This document shows, piece by piece, positions 43,391 through 51,106 of a stretch of 53,986 nucleotides of DNA (positions within the stretch are counted from its first letter, which is position 1; each line of letters starts with the position of its first letter). The notes below the pieces were generated by a model. The model saw nothing but the letters and a program-made list of their open reading frames with translations, made no database searches and was not told where the DNA came from. This DNA is from CAIUVD01 sp044338255. GTDB taxonomy: Bacteria > Planctomycetota > UBA11346. A program made the translations under genes and the position numbers. The stretch lies in the NCBI GenBank assembly GCA_044338255.1, contig JBIILZ010000011.1:1-53986 (forward strand), read 5' to 3'.

Positions 43391-43726
43391 CCAGCGACCA
43401 GTGCCCAGCGACCAGCGACCAGCGACCAGAGGCCAGGGACCAGAGGCCAGGGACCAGGGACCAGGGACCAGGGACCAGGGACCAGGGACCAGGGACCAGG
43501 GACCAGGGGCCAGAGGCCAGCGACCAGGGACCAGAGGCCAGCGACCAGAGACCAGAGACCAGGGACCAGGGGCCAGCGACCAGAGACCAGAGACCAGGGA
43601 CCAGGGGCCAGGGACCAGGGACCAGGGACCAGAGGCCAGGGACCAGGGACCAGAGGCCAGGGGCCAGGGACCAGGGACCAGAGGCCAGGGGCCAGGGACC
43701 AGGGACCAGGGACCAGGGACCAGGGT
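43391..43726. repeat. heptamer tandem array, 48 units in perfect phase
   Basis: The 7-bp unit CCAGVGR (V = A, C or G; R = A or G) repeats 48 times over 336 bp without a single insertion or deletion; only unit 2 (CCAGTGC) and the last (CCAGGGT) break the pattern. Units seen are CCAGCGA, CCAGAGG, CCAGGGA, CCAGGGG and CCAGAGA. Because 7 is not a multiple of 3 and no unit makes a stop, several frames on both strands stay open through it. It lies in the 512-bp gap between the kinase gene and the DUF2383 remnant. Confidence 0.97.
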
Positions 43727-43799
43727 GCCCTGCCAATATAAAAGAAGGCGCACATGGAGGTCTCCCCAGGTGCGGAAATTCTATTTCTGTGTTTGGAAA

Positions 43800-44289
43800 T
43801 CAGCGTGAGTTCTTCAAGACCGATATCCGCTGATGCGTGAGTTCCTGGGCCGGTAGCAGGTCTCGCGTCACCAGTGCGAGCGATTCGGTATCGAGGTCAT
43901 CGAGTGCACTCCGATAATCAGCGAGCCCGATATCTTCGCCTTGCTCGAGCGCGGAGATGACCAGAGCTTTACTCAGCATCCCCGCCCCTTGCTCGATGTT
44001 CTTGGCAAATCCTACCCACATTCCGCCTTCCCTGGTCGGCTTGCCGCCGAGTTGGGTGATGCGGTTGGCGAGGATGGTCACGCGATTGGCGTGCGAAGCT
44101 TTGTTGGTTTCCCATGTTGGTTTCCAATTCGCCGGCATTGCTGCCAGCGAGGTGCGTTTGCGCTTTGCTGTAGGTCTCGACCGCGGAACGCTCCCCTTGC
44201 GGGAGGCTGTTGAAGGCGAGGGCGTCATAGGGAGCCTCTGCGAGCGGAATTTGAGGAGGATACGATGGCAAATACATGGCATCGCGCAT
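43800..44289 (-). pseudogene. DUF2383-like four-helix-bundle protein, broken by a 13-bp duplication
   Basis: The upstream frame encodes FNSLPQGERSAVETYSKAQT and LAGSNAGELETN; the downstream frame continues KASHANRVTILANRITQLGG, then ALEQGEDIGLADYRSALDDL and LTHQRISVLKN. This is the pattern of DUF2383 (PA2169-type) helical proteins with conserved Glu and His. At the break, GTTGGTTTCCCAT (44103-44115) and GTTGGTTTCCAAT (44116-44128) are tandem copies; removing one restores GELETNKASHANR exactly. The start (44289, 44277 or further upstream) is uncertain. DUF2383 proteins are linked to general stress. Confidence 0.6.
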
Positions 44290-44533
44290 GCCAATGAAAT
44301 TCGGCGATGAGCTGTGACGCATGCTGCAAAGTAGTCGATGGTAATAGTCTCGCAGTGCACATTGATCGCAGTCAGCTCTTTGAGCTGTGTACTGGAATTC
44401 GATCTGAGCTGCGCGGTGCAACGCGCGAGCCATATGCTGATGAGCGTTTCGACTTCCAGTGTAAGTGTGTTGCAAACGTCGGCCTGTAATGCCTCCAGGC
44501 CGTGATATGGCACAGTGCTCGCATGCAGAGGTC

Positions 44534-45892
44534 ATGACGTCAACTTCTCCGGCTCAGGTGCTGATCATTGATAGCGACGCCCGGCGGCGCCCGGCGATCA
44601 TGGCCCGGGTACGACGGATGGGCTTGCTCCCGCGGATGACTGAGAGCTTGTCGGGAGCGACCCTGCTCATCGGTGAAACGCTGTTTAAGGCCGTGCTCAT
44701 CGCCCGCGAACAAGCCATCGAACAGCAGGCGATGGCGATGACCGGCCTGCTGTGCGCAGATCCGACCCTGCCGGTCTTCGTGATCGATGGCAATCCCTCA
44801 CCGGAAATGGCGGTGTATTGCCTAAAGCACGGCGCCAGCGGCTATGTCCCTTTTCCCGCCCGTCGCGGGGCCTTGCATAAATTGCTGGTGCCTAAGCGAT
44901 CGCCGAAGGACGTTCATGGCTCGGCCTGGGCGAAGATGGTGCTTACCCGCTCGTCACTCATGCGCCGGCTGCTCGGCGAAGGGCGGCGGGCGGCGTTGAC
45001 CTCCATCCCCATCCTCATCCGCGGTGAGACCGGCACCGGTAAGGGCCTGCTGGCCCGTGCCATCCATGAGGTCGGCAATCGCCGGAGTGATCGCTTCGTC
45101 ACCGTCGACTGCGCCAATCTCGGCAGCGAGCGCCTGATGAGCGATCTCTTCGGCCACGTACGCGGCGCCTTCACCGATGCCTGTCATGATTATCCAGGCA
45201 AGGTCACTTTGGCGGCCGGAGGCACCTTACTGCTCGATGAGGTCGGTGAGCTTCCGCGCACAGTGCAGGCCATGTTGCTGCGTTTCCTGCAGGATCAGAC
45301 CTATGAACGAGTCGGCGATCCACGGGCGCGGACCGGTGACGTGCGGATCATCGCCACTAGTTCACGCGACCTCAGCCAACTCCTGCAGAAGGGTCATTTC
45401 CGTGAAGATCTCTATTACCGTTTGGCGGTGATCGATCTCGAACTGCCGCCACTGCGCGAGCGCAGTGAAGACATCGAATTCATCGCCCAATCCCTGCTCG
45501 ATGGGGGCCTGCTCGATGGGGGCCTGCTTGATGGGGGAAGGGTGGTTAACAACGAGCGGCGCACGCTCACCGCAGACTGCCTCGCCAGTCTGCGCGCGCA
45601 TCCCTGGCCGGGCAATGTCCATGAGTTGGATAATGAGATCCGCAGGGCGGCGCTCTTGAGCACCAATCGCGAGATCACCGCCGCTGATCTGACCACGCGG
45701 GTACGCAGTCTACCGGGTGAAGTCCCGCGTCTCGGCGGACCCTTTGCATTGCAGGCAATCGCTGATGAACATATCCGACGCGTTGTCGAATTATCGCCGA
45801 CCCTTGAACGGGCGGCAGCCGTACTCGGCATCCAATCTTCCACGTTATGGCGCCGGCGTTGCCTGCTACGCAACGCCGGAGGGGCCTCTTAA
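44534..45892 (+). CDS. atypical sigma54-type activator with degenerate receiver and GAFTDA loop
   Basis: The protein has 452 residues with the start at 44534 after GCAGAGG. The N-terminal domain folds like a receiver (VLIIDSDARRRP) but lacks the phosphoacceptor Asp: strand 3 reads KAVLIAREQ. The AAA+ domain keeps GETGTGKG, LLLDEVGEL and RFREDL-like FREDLYYRL, but its sigma54-contact loop is GAFTDA, with Asp for the second Gly. A Fis-like helix-turn-helix ends it. In the AAA+ lid region a 15-bp repeat adds LLDGGLLDGGLLDGG. It may act without phosphorylation, modulate the other activator by mixed hexamers, or no longer engage sigma54. Confidence 0.82.
   Translation: MTSTSPAQVLIIDSDARRRPAIMARVRRMGLLPRMTESLSGATLLIGETLFKAVLIAREQAIEQQAMAMTGLLCADPTLPVFVIDGNPSPEMAVYCLKHGASGYVPFPARRGALHKLLVPKRSPKDVHGSAWAKMVLTRSSLMRRLLGEGRRAALTSIPILIRGETGTGKGLLARAIHEVGNRRSDRFVTVDCANLGSERLMSDLFGHVRGAFTDACHDYPGKVTLAAGGTLLLDEVGELPRTVQAMLLRFLQDQTYERVGDPRARTGDVRIIATSSRDLSQLLQKGHFREDLYYRLAVIDLELPPLRERSEDIEFIAQSLLDGGLLDGGLLDGGRVVNNERRTLTADCLASLRAHPWPGNVHELDNEIRRAALLSTNREITAADLTTRVRSLPGEVPRLGGPFALQAIADEHIRRVVELSPTLERAAAVLGIQSSTLWRRRCLLRNAGGAS
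45494..45538 (+). repeat. 15-bp in-frame tandem repeat, 3 copies
   Basis: CTGCTCGATGGGGGC occurs at 45494 and 45509, with a variant at 45524. It inserts LLDGG repeats into the AAA+ domain of the activator. Confidence 0.95.
45853..45879 (+). terminator. 10-bp perfect hairpin at the 3' end of the activator gene
   Basis: CCGGCGTTGC and GCAACGCCGG pair around a 7-nt loop, within the last codons of the gene. A short CTCTT follows but no strong T-tract. Confidence 0.45.
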
Positions 45893-45894
45893 CT

Positions 45895-45954
45895 GGGATC
45901 AGTTGTGGAATCAGTTGCGGAATCAGTTGCGGAATCAGTTGCGGAATCAAGAGC
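45895..45954. repeat. 12-bp tandem repeat, 5 copies
   Basis: GGAATCAGTTGC repeats three times exactly (45907-45942), flanked by a variant on each side. It begins 3 bp after the stop codon of the activator gene. Confidence 0.95.
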
Positions 45955-46038
45955 TTGATCAAGGCCGCGGCCAGTCGCAGGTCCTCGGTACTGACGATGC
46001 GGCCTCGTCCATCCGTTGACATCGCGACCAATCACTAA

Positions 46039-46254
46039 TCAGGTATTATTGCGCGCAACCAATCCATAGAATCCGCTCGCGAGGGCGATCACCCCGAATG
46101 CGATCAGGATGATCGTGCGGTTGTCGGGCGTGCCCTGAAACATCCTGCTGATTCCAGAATGCATCGAATCACCTGAGAAGGCCGCGAAGATCAATAAGAT
46201 GATGCCGGCAGCAAAAAGAGCGAAGGAGAGTGGTTTGTTCATGATGGATTTCAT
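46039..46254 (-). CDS. small membrane protein, DUF3185 family
   Basis: The protein has 71 residues (or 67 from the second ATG at 46242). Two membrane helices (LSFALFAAGIILLIFAAF and TIILIAFGVIALASGFYGLV) flank a short loop containing SMHSGISRMFQGTPDNRT, which matches the DUF3185 pattern. Function unknown; such proteins are common near stress genes in aquatic bacteria. A perfect hairpin lies between it and the lipoprotein gene upstream. Confidence 0.8.
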   Translation of the reverse strand: MKSIMNKPLSFALFAAGIILLIFAAFSGDSMHSGISRMFQGTPDNRTIILIAFGVIALASGFYGLVARNNT

Positions 46255-46289
46255 CTATTCGTGTGCATCGGTGGTGGGGCGATAGAAGG

Positions 46290-46318
46290 AACGTGGCGCG
46301 AAATGTTCGCGCCACGTT
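46290..46318 (-). terminator. 13-bp perfect hairpin after the coiled-coil lipoprotein gene
   Basis: AACGTGGCGCGAA and TTCGCGCCACGTT pair perfectly around a 3-nt loop. On the minus strand CCTTCT follows. It lies between the lipoprotein gene and the DUF3185 gene and is followed directly by a MITE tip. Confidence 0.65.
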
Positions 46319-46337
46319 AGGAGTCTGTCGGAGATAG
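46318..46337. mobile_element. single MITE tip remnant
   Basis: TAGGAGTCTGTCGGAGATAG is an exact copy of the 20-bp inner part of the terminal inverted repeat of the element at 25001 and 48787. No opposite end is found nearby. Confidence 0.75.
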
Positions 46338-46371
46338 CCTTGTGAGATTTTCAGAATTTTCGTCGTCGGTC

Positions 46372-47085
46372 TTATGGCGAGGTTCTGGTCGTATTCGCAT
46401 CAGCCGTCTTGAGACGCTTCTTGCTGTCCTCGGCGGCGCGGTTGAGCTGCTTGCTGACATCATCCTCGACCGCTAAACGATCAGCGCGGGCTTTGAGCTG
46501 GGCATTTTCGCGTTCGGTCTTGAGCGCAGCGAGGTCCTTGGCTTCGCGCTCATCGACGCTGGCTTTCTTCTCACGCGCGACGGCTTCGGCGCGGTCGCGC
46601 TTGCTGGTGAGATTGGCGGCCTCCACGGCGCGTTTGCGCTCGATATCGGCTTTGCGGCTGGTGGCATCGGCACGCACGCGATCGGCCTCGGGTCCGTCAA
46701 TGCGTTTCAACTGATCCGCCAAGTCATCGTCGATGCGCTTGCTTTCACGCGTGGCGGTGGCCTGGATGTCGGCTTCCTTGGCGATCAGCGGTTGGGTCTC
46801 GCGATCGCGAGCGAGAATGATCTGGTCGCGTTCATGCGCCGCCGTGGTCTGCGTCTGGGTCATACGAAAATCCAAGGCATGTTCCTGCTGGGCGAGATCG
46901 GACTCGATCTTGTCGATGCGCCGCTGGCCATCGGCGCGGATTTCATCTGCCTGTACGCGAGTGGCTGGCGTCGGATCAGGATATTGTCCGCGGCCGTCGC
47001 AGGACGCAAATCCGAGCGCGATGCTCAGCAGACACGCCGAGCCGGTGAGTGAAGGATAAAACTTTGCCATAGAGAGATTGCGCAT
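46372..47085 (-). CDS. coiled-coil lipoprotein
   Basis: The protein has 237 residues from the ATG at 47085 (AGGA eleven bases upstream); 47070 is an alternative. The signal peptide ends in a lipobox (SIALGFASC), so the mature protein is probably lipid-anchored. The rest is almost entirely charged helix rich in Glu, Lys, Arg, Asp and Ala with heptad-like spacing, typical of a long coiled coil in the periplasm. No enzyme motif. A sigma54-like site lies upstream. A structural or envelope-stress role is inferred. Confidence 0.7.
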   Translation of the reverse strand: MRNLSMAKFYPSLTGSACLLSIALGFASCDGRGQYPDPTPATRVQADEIRADGQRRIDKIESDLAQQEHALDFRMTQTQTTAAHERDQIILARDRETQPLIAKEADIQATATRESKRIDDDLADQLKRIDGPEADRVRADATSRKADIERKRAVEAANLTSKRDRAEAVAREKKASVDEREAKDLAALKTERENAQLKARADRLAVEDDVSKQLNRAAEDSKKRLKTADANTTRTSP

Positions 47086-47108
47086 GGTGGAAATTCCTGA
47101 TCCACACT

Positions 47109-47125
47109 TGGCACAATCCATGCCA
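47109..47125. promoter_or_regulatory. near-palindromic sigma54-like site before the lipoprotein gene
   Basis: TTGGCACAATCCATGCCAA keeps the GG-N10-GC spacing in both directions. On the minus strand (TTGGCATGGATTGTGC) it lies 24 bp before the ATG at 47085. Either direction could be used; the -12 element is imperfect in both. Confidence 0.4.
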
Positions 47126-47359
47126 ATAATCCCAGGCGGTACGCTGCGTGCGCAATCTGCCACACAGCAATTGTCCTGCATCCGATGATGTTTCAGGGGT
47201 TCAAACGTCGCGAGATGCAGTGCTTTGACGCTGGCATCGAGAATGCGGCTGCGTCTGACTGGAAAAATAGCTCGTGATGACGATGCCGCCGTTGGCCCTG
47301 AACGGTTTAAAACGTCGAATACTTGATTTTACCAATAATTTCTAGTCATGATGCGATCA

Positions 47360-47376
47360 TTGGCACCATGCTTGCT
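47360..47376 (+). promoter_or_regulatory. sigma54 promoter before the 47432 barrel gene
   Basis: TTGGCACCATGCTTGCT matches the consensus TTGGCAC-N5-TTGCT at every conserved position. The expected transcript start near 47387 gives a 45-nt leader before the ATG at 47432. This is the best sigma54 site in the window. Confidence 0.75.
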
Positions 47377-47431
47377 CTTCGTGAAGCAACGAGGTGCGTC
47401 CGCGCCTCTCCCTCATCAACTTGGAATCGTC

Positions 47432-48112
47432 ATGACCTCATCACTTCTTTCACGTACCGTGCTTGCACTCGTCGCCGCTAGCGGACTCAGTGCCGCCGAA
47501 GTCACCTTCATGGATCTCCGCCTTGGTGGTGGTATGCTCTCTAATACTTTCAAGGGATCGTCATCGACGACCATCGTTGATAATAGCACGAGTATCTCTT
47601 CCTCGAGCGACAATGGGGGTGATGGACCGGATTCAGATCAGAATTATCGCGGTCAGCTGCAGTTCGTCTGGGGTAATCTCGGACCAGCCGGCGGTTTGAT
47701 CATCGGTGCCGGTGTTGCTGTCAATCACGCACGCTTTGATGACGCGGTAAATGATGGCGAGATCACCACGCCGGTGGTCGACGTACTGATCGGGTATGGC
47801 TTGGCAGTGACTCCTGAATGGCATTTCGAGTTGACGCCGTTCGCCGGTATTGGCCGATCCTATTACAGTGTGAAATCAGGTGACTCGACCTCGACTTCCA
47901 AGGATTGGGACAAGTACTATGAATACGGCGCCAAGATCGGAACGTATTATACCTTTGCACAAAGGACTCAGATCGGTATCGAGGTTCCTCTCCTCGTTGG
48001 TCGCTTCGATGCCGATTTCGATCATCAGGACAATGGCCACACCGTTACGTTGAGTGACCAGCGGAGAAATCAGGGCATCGGCGTACTGGCGACCGTCGGC
48101 GTCCGCTTCTGA
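47432..48112 (+). CDS. outer-membrane beta-barrel protein
   Basis: The protein has 226 residues from the ATG at 47432, which begins the signal peptide (MTSSLLSRTVLALVAASGLSAA). Amphipathic strands alternate with short turns (MDLRLGGGMLSN, YRGQLQFVWGNL, GGLIIGAGVAVNHA, WHFELTPFAGIGRSYY, KIGTYYTFAQRTQIGIEVPLLVG, IGVLATVGVRF), ending in Phe, as in OmpA-like or OprF-like eight-stranded barrels. A Ser/Asp-rich loop lies near residue 50. It is preceded by a consensus sigma54 promoter and followed by a textbook terminator. Confidence 0.8.
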   Translation: MTSSLLSRTVLALVAASGLSAAEVTFMDLRLGGGMLSNTFKGSSSTTIVDNSTSISSSSDNGGDGPDSDQNYRGQLQFVWGNLGPAGGLIIGAGVAVNHARFDDAVNDGEITTPVVDVLIGYGLAVTPEWHFELTPFAGIGRSYYSVKSGDSTSTSKDWDKYYEYGAKIGTYYTFAQRTQIGIEVPLLVGRFDADFDHQDNGHTVTLSDQRRNQGIGVLATVGVRF

Positions 48113-48128
48113 TGATCCTCAGATGAGC

Positions 48129-48169
48129 CATCAGGCTGCGGAAATTCCGCAGCCTGATGGTTATTTTTT
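48129..48169 (+). terminator. Rho-independent terminator
   Basis: CATCAGGCTGCGGAA (48129-48143) pairs perfectly with TTCCGCAGCCTGATG (48145-48159), followed by GTTA and six T's at 48164-48169. It lies 17 bp after the stop of the barrel gene. Confidence 0.95.
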
Positions 48170-48201
48170 CGTATTCTATGTGATCATTCTGTCGCGAGCA
48201 A

Positions 48202-48234
48202 ACAACCCCGTCGGATCATTTCCGCCGGGGTTGT
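48202..48234. terminator. second hairpin, possibly bidirectional terminator
   Basis: ACAACCCCG (48202-48210) and CGGGGTTGT (48226-48234) pair perfectly, with inner CGG/CCG pairs extending the stem. It lies between the convergent barrel and KGG genes. Confidence 0.7.
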
Positions 48235-48380
48235 CTTCATGAGCGGCGTGTTGATCTACGATTCAAATTCGAACCCGAGGAACATTTCGAATTGAACGAG
48301 TTGAAGGAGCGCCCTGAGCCACCCGGCCGTCCGCGACGATCATCATCGTTGCGAACAAAGCGTGGTCGAACGCCTTGTTC

Positions 48381-48701
48381 TTAACGGTTATGAATCTGAT
48401 CCCGATCCTCAATGTCGAGTGAGTTCGAGGGCTGGCCGCCGCGCTGGATGCCGCCTTGATGATTATCGTTGTCTCGACGTCGAGCATGCCCGCCGCGAGC
48501 CCCGATCTCAGCCATATGAGCACGATCACGACTTATTGCTCGGCCGCCCAGGCGACCGGCCTCACGTGCTTCTTCGGAGTCGAATTCATGAGCGTGGCCT
48601 TGACGATGGGCTTCGCGTCCGCCACGCGCAGCGATTTCGCGCTGTTGATCCACACCCATCGCGGCGAAGCCGCGGTTGCGGTTCGATTGATTCCCGGCCA
48701 T
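48381..48701 (-). CDS. KGG-repeat stress-induced protein
   Basis: The protein has 106 residues. The start at 48701 is chosen because AAGGAT lies eight bases upstream; a longer frame runs into the MITE-like element and is rejected. The chain has the KGG pattern of Escherichia coli YciG-type proteins: RGFAAMGVDQQREIAARGGR, SEEAREAGRLGGRA and HMAEIGARGGHARR, in a highly charged, disordered context. Such proteins accumulate under starvation and general stress; no enzyme activity is known. Confidence 0.82.
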   Translation of the reverse strand: MAGNQSNRNRGFAAMGVDQQREIAARGGREAHRQGHAHEFDSEEAREAGRLGGRAISRDRAHMAEIGARGGHARRRDNDNHQGGIQRGGQPSNSLDIEDRDQIHNR

Positions 48702-48786
48702 AACGTAATCCTTACCGTTGGAGTTCATTCCCGGGTCCGAAAGAAATCTTCCGGACCATGCCGTTAACCGGTTGGGCATCGAGCGA

Positions 48787-48954
48787 CTAGGAGTCTGTCG
48801 GAGATAGGCTTGGTCGGCTGACTCGGTCTTGTACGGCAGCTCCGGCGTTGGCAAAACGGTCAGATAGCTTTAGCTATCCGCCCGCTTTGCCGCCTTGGAT
48901 CTGCCGTACGATACCTTCGCCATCCTCGGGCACCTATCTCCGACAGGCTCCTAG
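48787..48954. mobile_element. MITE-like element, full copy 2 (inverted relative to copy 1)
   Basis: The 168-bp element runs from CTAGGAGTCTGTCGGAGATA to CTATCTCCGACAGGCTCCTA plus G. Internal sequence matches copy 1 closely, including the central GATAGC/GCTATC hairpin. Short frames inside both copies share MAKRSDS and PPALPPWICRTIPSPSSG, a by-product of the shared DNA rather than evidence for a protein. No clear target duplication is seen. Confidence 0.88.
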
Positions 48955-49189
48955 CAATTTATTGGCCAAAAAGATTCCCCGCAGCAGTTGCCGGAATTCG
49001 TGCAGACCACAGCTCCTCAGTGCGGACTTATTTCAAAATGCACGGCCTTGCAGCGTGCTTCAGCAATAGTCACGGCTCGCTCTTCAACAGTCGCGGCTGA
49101 TGAACGATCATGCTTTTTGGGTGCTGGTACCGACAAGAATAATTTCTGGTTCAGCGGAACCAACTTCAGGAATCCCGGTCGGCGGGAGG

Positions 49190-49382
49190 GTGACGATCGG
49201 GTTCGGTGCCAGTCACCATGCTCGCGCCGCGATTCGATGATGATCACCGAGCAGCGCGACCGACGCAGTCCACGCGCCACTTCGAGACCGGCGAAACCGC
49301 AGCCAACGATGACGATGTGTGGCGCGGATGCAGCGGCAGCGGTTATGGCTGGTCCGCATCGGTCGAACAGGTGAACGATGAC
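49190..49382 (-). pseudogene. N-terminal fragment of a type II NADH dehydrogenase (Ndh-like)
   Basis: The frame contains SAPHIVIVGCGFAGLEVARG and LRRSRCSVIIIESRREH, the FAD-binding Rossmann start (GxGxxG) and end of strand 2 of Ndh-type enzymes. There is no start codon before it in frame, and the rest of the enzyme is missing. It overlaps the end of the small membrane protein gene in another frame. It is a truncated remnant. Confidence 0.65.
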
Positions 49383-49573
49383 GCCGCCGCTGGCCTTTGC
49401 GTACGCATCGCCCAGCGGATGAGGACGATCAGTAACAGCACGCTCATGAGCCCGGCGACGATGGCGGCGATCAGTGTCCATCCGGCGAACAAGAGGATGG
49501 CGGCGAGTGTGGTGAGGATGACCAGGAGCAGACCGTTTGGAGGGTAGCGACGGTGGCAAGTGTCGAAGGGCAT
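49343..49573 (-). CDS. small two-helix membrane protein
   Basis: The protein has 76 residues. GAGGAG lies seven bases before the ATG at 49573, a strong ribosome site. Two hydrophobic segments (GLLLVILTTLAAILLFAGW and LIAAIVAGLMSVLLLIVLI) are followed by a basic Arg-rich tail. It is not recognised as a family. It lies 15 bp after the ATP-grasp remnant, so it may belong to the same transcript. Confidence 0.6.
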   Translation of the reverse strand: MPFDTCHRRYPPNGLLLVILTTLAAILLFAGWTLIAAIVAGLMSVLLLIVLIRWAMRTQRPAAASSFTCSTDADQP

Positions 49574-49588
49574 AAGGTCTCCTCGTAA

Positions 49589-50199
49589 TCAGGCGGAATC
49601 GGTGAGATATTCCCACGTGATCAAGGCTTGGCGGTTGTGGTTCAGGAAGGTGCTGCCGATATTCTGGCGATAGCGCAGATTGGGCATGATCACGCGTTGC
49701 ACGCGGGCAAAGGCGGCGGCCTGGCCGATGAATGTCGAACAGGTGACTATCCGCGTTTCGTCGAACTTGGGGACATAGCGCCGGGGATGACGGTGAATGA
49801 ACTCGATCACCGCTGCCGTTGAGGTGAAGATCCAGGTGTGAAGGTCCGGGAAGGCAGCGTATTCAGGCCGAGATCGCGCAGCACCTGCTGAGCGAATTCA
49901 CGCTCGTTCTCGAGGCGATCACCATAGGCGCAGCCGCCGATGACCTGGAAACCCTCGGCACGTAGGGCATCCTGAAGCCGGCCATGGTGGGCGGTTTCGA
50001 AGACCACTACGCCGTCGCGACCAGCGGCGTAGATCCACGCCAATGCATTGCGCCAATCGTCGACGCGGGTGAGCGGGCCGGTGCCGATATCATGCGCTTC
50101 CGAATCTTCGATGAACACGCGCACCTCGTGGCCTTCCCGTTGCAGTTGCAGATAGAGATCGCCGAGGTCGTTCCAATCTCCGATGCCGAGGATGCGCAT
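49589..50199 (-). pseudogene. ATP-grasp (PurD-like) N-terminal remnant, frameshifted
   Basis: The first frame (from 50199, or GTG 50202) encodes MRILGIGDWNDLGDLYLQLQ, FETAHHGRLQDALRAEG and NEREFAQQVLRDLGLNTLPS, the N-terminal domain of a PurD-like ATP-grasp protein. It ends after RTFT. The next frame continues AVIEFIHRHPRRYVPKF. A 14-bp insertion at about 49824-49850 (an imperfect duplication around GGTGAAG) separates them; removing it gives RTFTSTAAVIEFIHRHP. The protein then ends near residue 200, without the catalytic ATP-grasp core. It is 4 bp from the haem-oxygenase-like gene. Confidence 0.55.
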
Positions 50200-50203
50200 C
50201 ACG

Positions 50204-51106
50204 TCAGGTCACTTCGAAGATCGCGTCATAGCGCGCGAAACAGCGGGCGCCGGCGCGCAGGCGCAGCAACGCACCCTGCGCGAGCAGTGGTGCCAGGCGC
50301 GCATTGTCAGCCACCAGCGGTCGCAGTACCTCATCCAGCCAGCGCCGGGCATGCTCGACATCGATGGTTGCATGCAGTTCGAAATAGCGCCGCGCGGAGG
50401 CCGGCATGCCCAGGCGGCGCATGCCGGCGGCGACGCAGGAGACGCGTGCGGGGGCGGTCAGTTCGATCACTCCGAGGGCGCCGGCGCAGCGATAGCCGTG
50501 ACGTTCAACCGCCAGCCCAGCCATCAGATTGGCCTGGGCGAGGACCTCGGTGAGGGCTTCGTCGAGCGGAGAGGACAGCCCGAGTTCGCTGGCCATGCGG
50601 CCGAGCAGCATGCTGTGCACGCCGTGGGCATGGCCGCGCCCGAATTCGTCCCAGAGGTTGCGCGCCATCTCCATCTTCGGCTGCGGAGGCATGCGCACCA
50701 TGGTCAGCGAGATGAGGTCATCGAAGCCGGCTTCACCGGCGAGTTCCTGCTGCAGGAAGAAGCGCATCTGCTCAGCGGAGGCGACTTCCGCCAACCACGG
50801 GAAGAGCGGATCGCCCTGGCCGCTGCCGACTTCGCGCAGGTGCTCGAACCAGTCGACGAAATCATCGGCAGCGGTGGGCGCCTGGGCGGCGAGACCGCGC
50901 ACCTCAGCGAGCTCCTCGGCGAGGTATCGTCGCAGTTCTTCAGCGTCGACCGAGATGATGTCGTTGGTTTCACCAGCGGTGTCATCAGCGGCCTCATCCG
51001 CTGGACTGAGTCGTTGGCGCAGATGGCGCGCCAGCCGTCGCTGTCGGGGGAGATCGCTGATGCTCGGCTGCGTTCGTGAAGGGCTGGCCTCAAGCAAGGT
51101 AGGCAT
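50204..51106 (-). CDS. haem-oxygenase-like diiron oxidase (iron-containing redox enzyme family)
   Basis: The protein has 300 residues and is all-helical. FFLQQELAGEAGFDDLISL, NLWDEFGRGHAHGVHSMLLG and YFELHATIDVEHARRWLDEV carry the likely metal ligands: Glu121, His161 or His164, and Glu243, His245 and His252. This matches the PF14518-type iron-containing redox enzymes related to UndA, BesC and CADD, which use O2 to oxidise amino or fatty acids. It overlaps the methyltransferase gene upstream by 17 bp and lies directly before an ATP-grasp remnant, suggesting a small-molecule pathway. Substrate unknown. Confidence 0.75.
   Translation of the reverse strand: MPTLLEASPSRTQPSISDLPRQRRLARHLRQRLSPADEAADDTAGETNDIISVDAEELRRYLAEELAEVRGLAAQAPTAADDFVDWFEHLREVGSGQGDPLFPWLAEVASAEQMRFFLQQELAGEAGFDDLISLTMVRMPPQPKMEMARNLWDEFGRGHAHGVHSMLLGRMASELGLSSPLDEALTEVLAQANLMAGLAVERHGYRCAGALGVIELTAPARVSCVAAGMRRLGMPASARRYFELHATIDVEHARRWLDEVLRPLVADNARLAPLLAQGALLRLRAGARCFARYDAIFEVT

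Noticed and set aside
43391..43726. CRISPR array
   Set aside because: The repeat is 7 bp with no unique spacers, and no cas genes are present. The 14-, 15- and 16-bp arrays fail for the same reason.
43235..43833. Open frames of 120-200 residues rich in PWSLVPG or DQGPGTR repeats
   Set aside because: They arise from the 7-bp array, which cannot form stops in several frames on both strands. No ribosome site or conserved flank supports translation.
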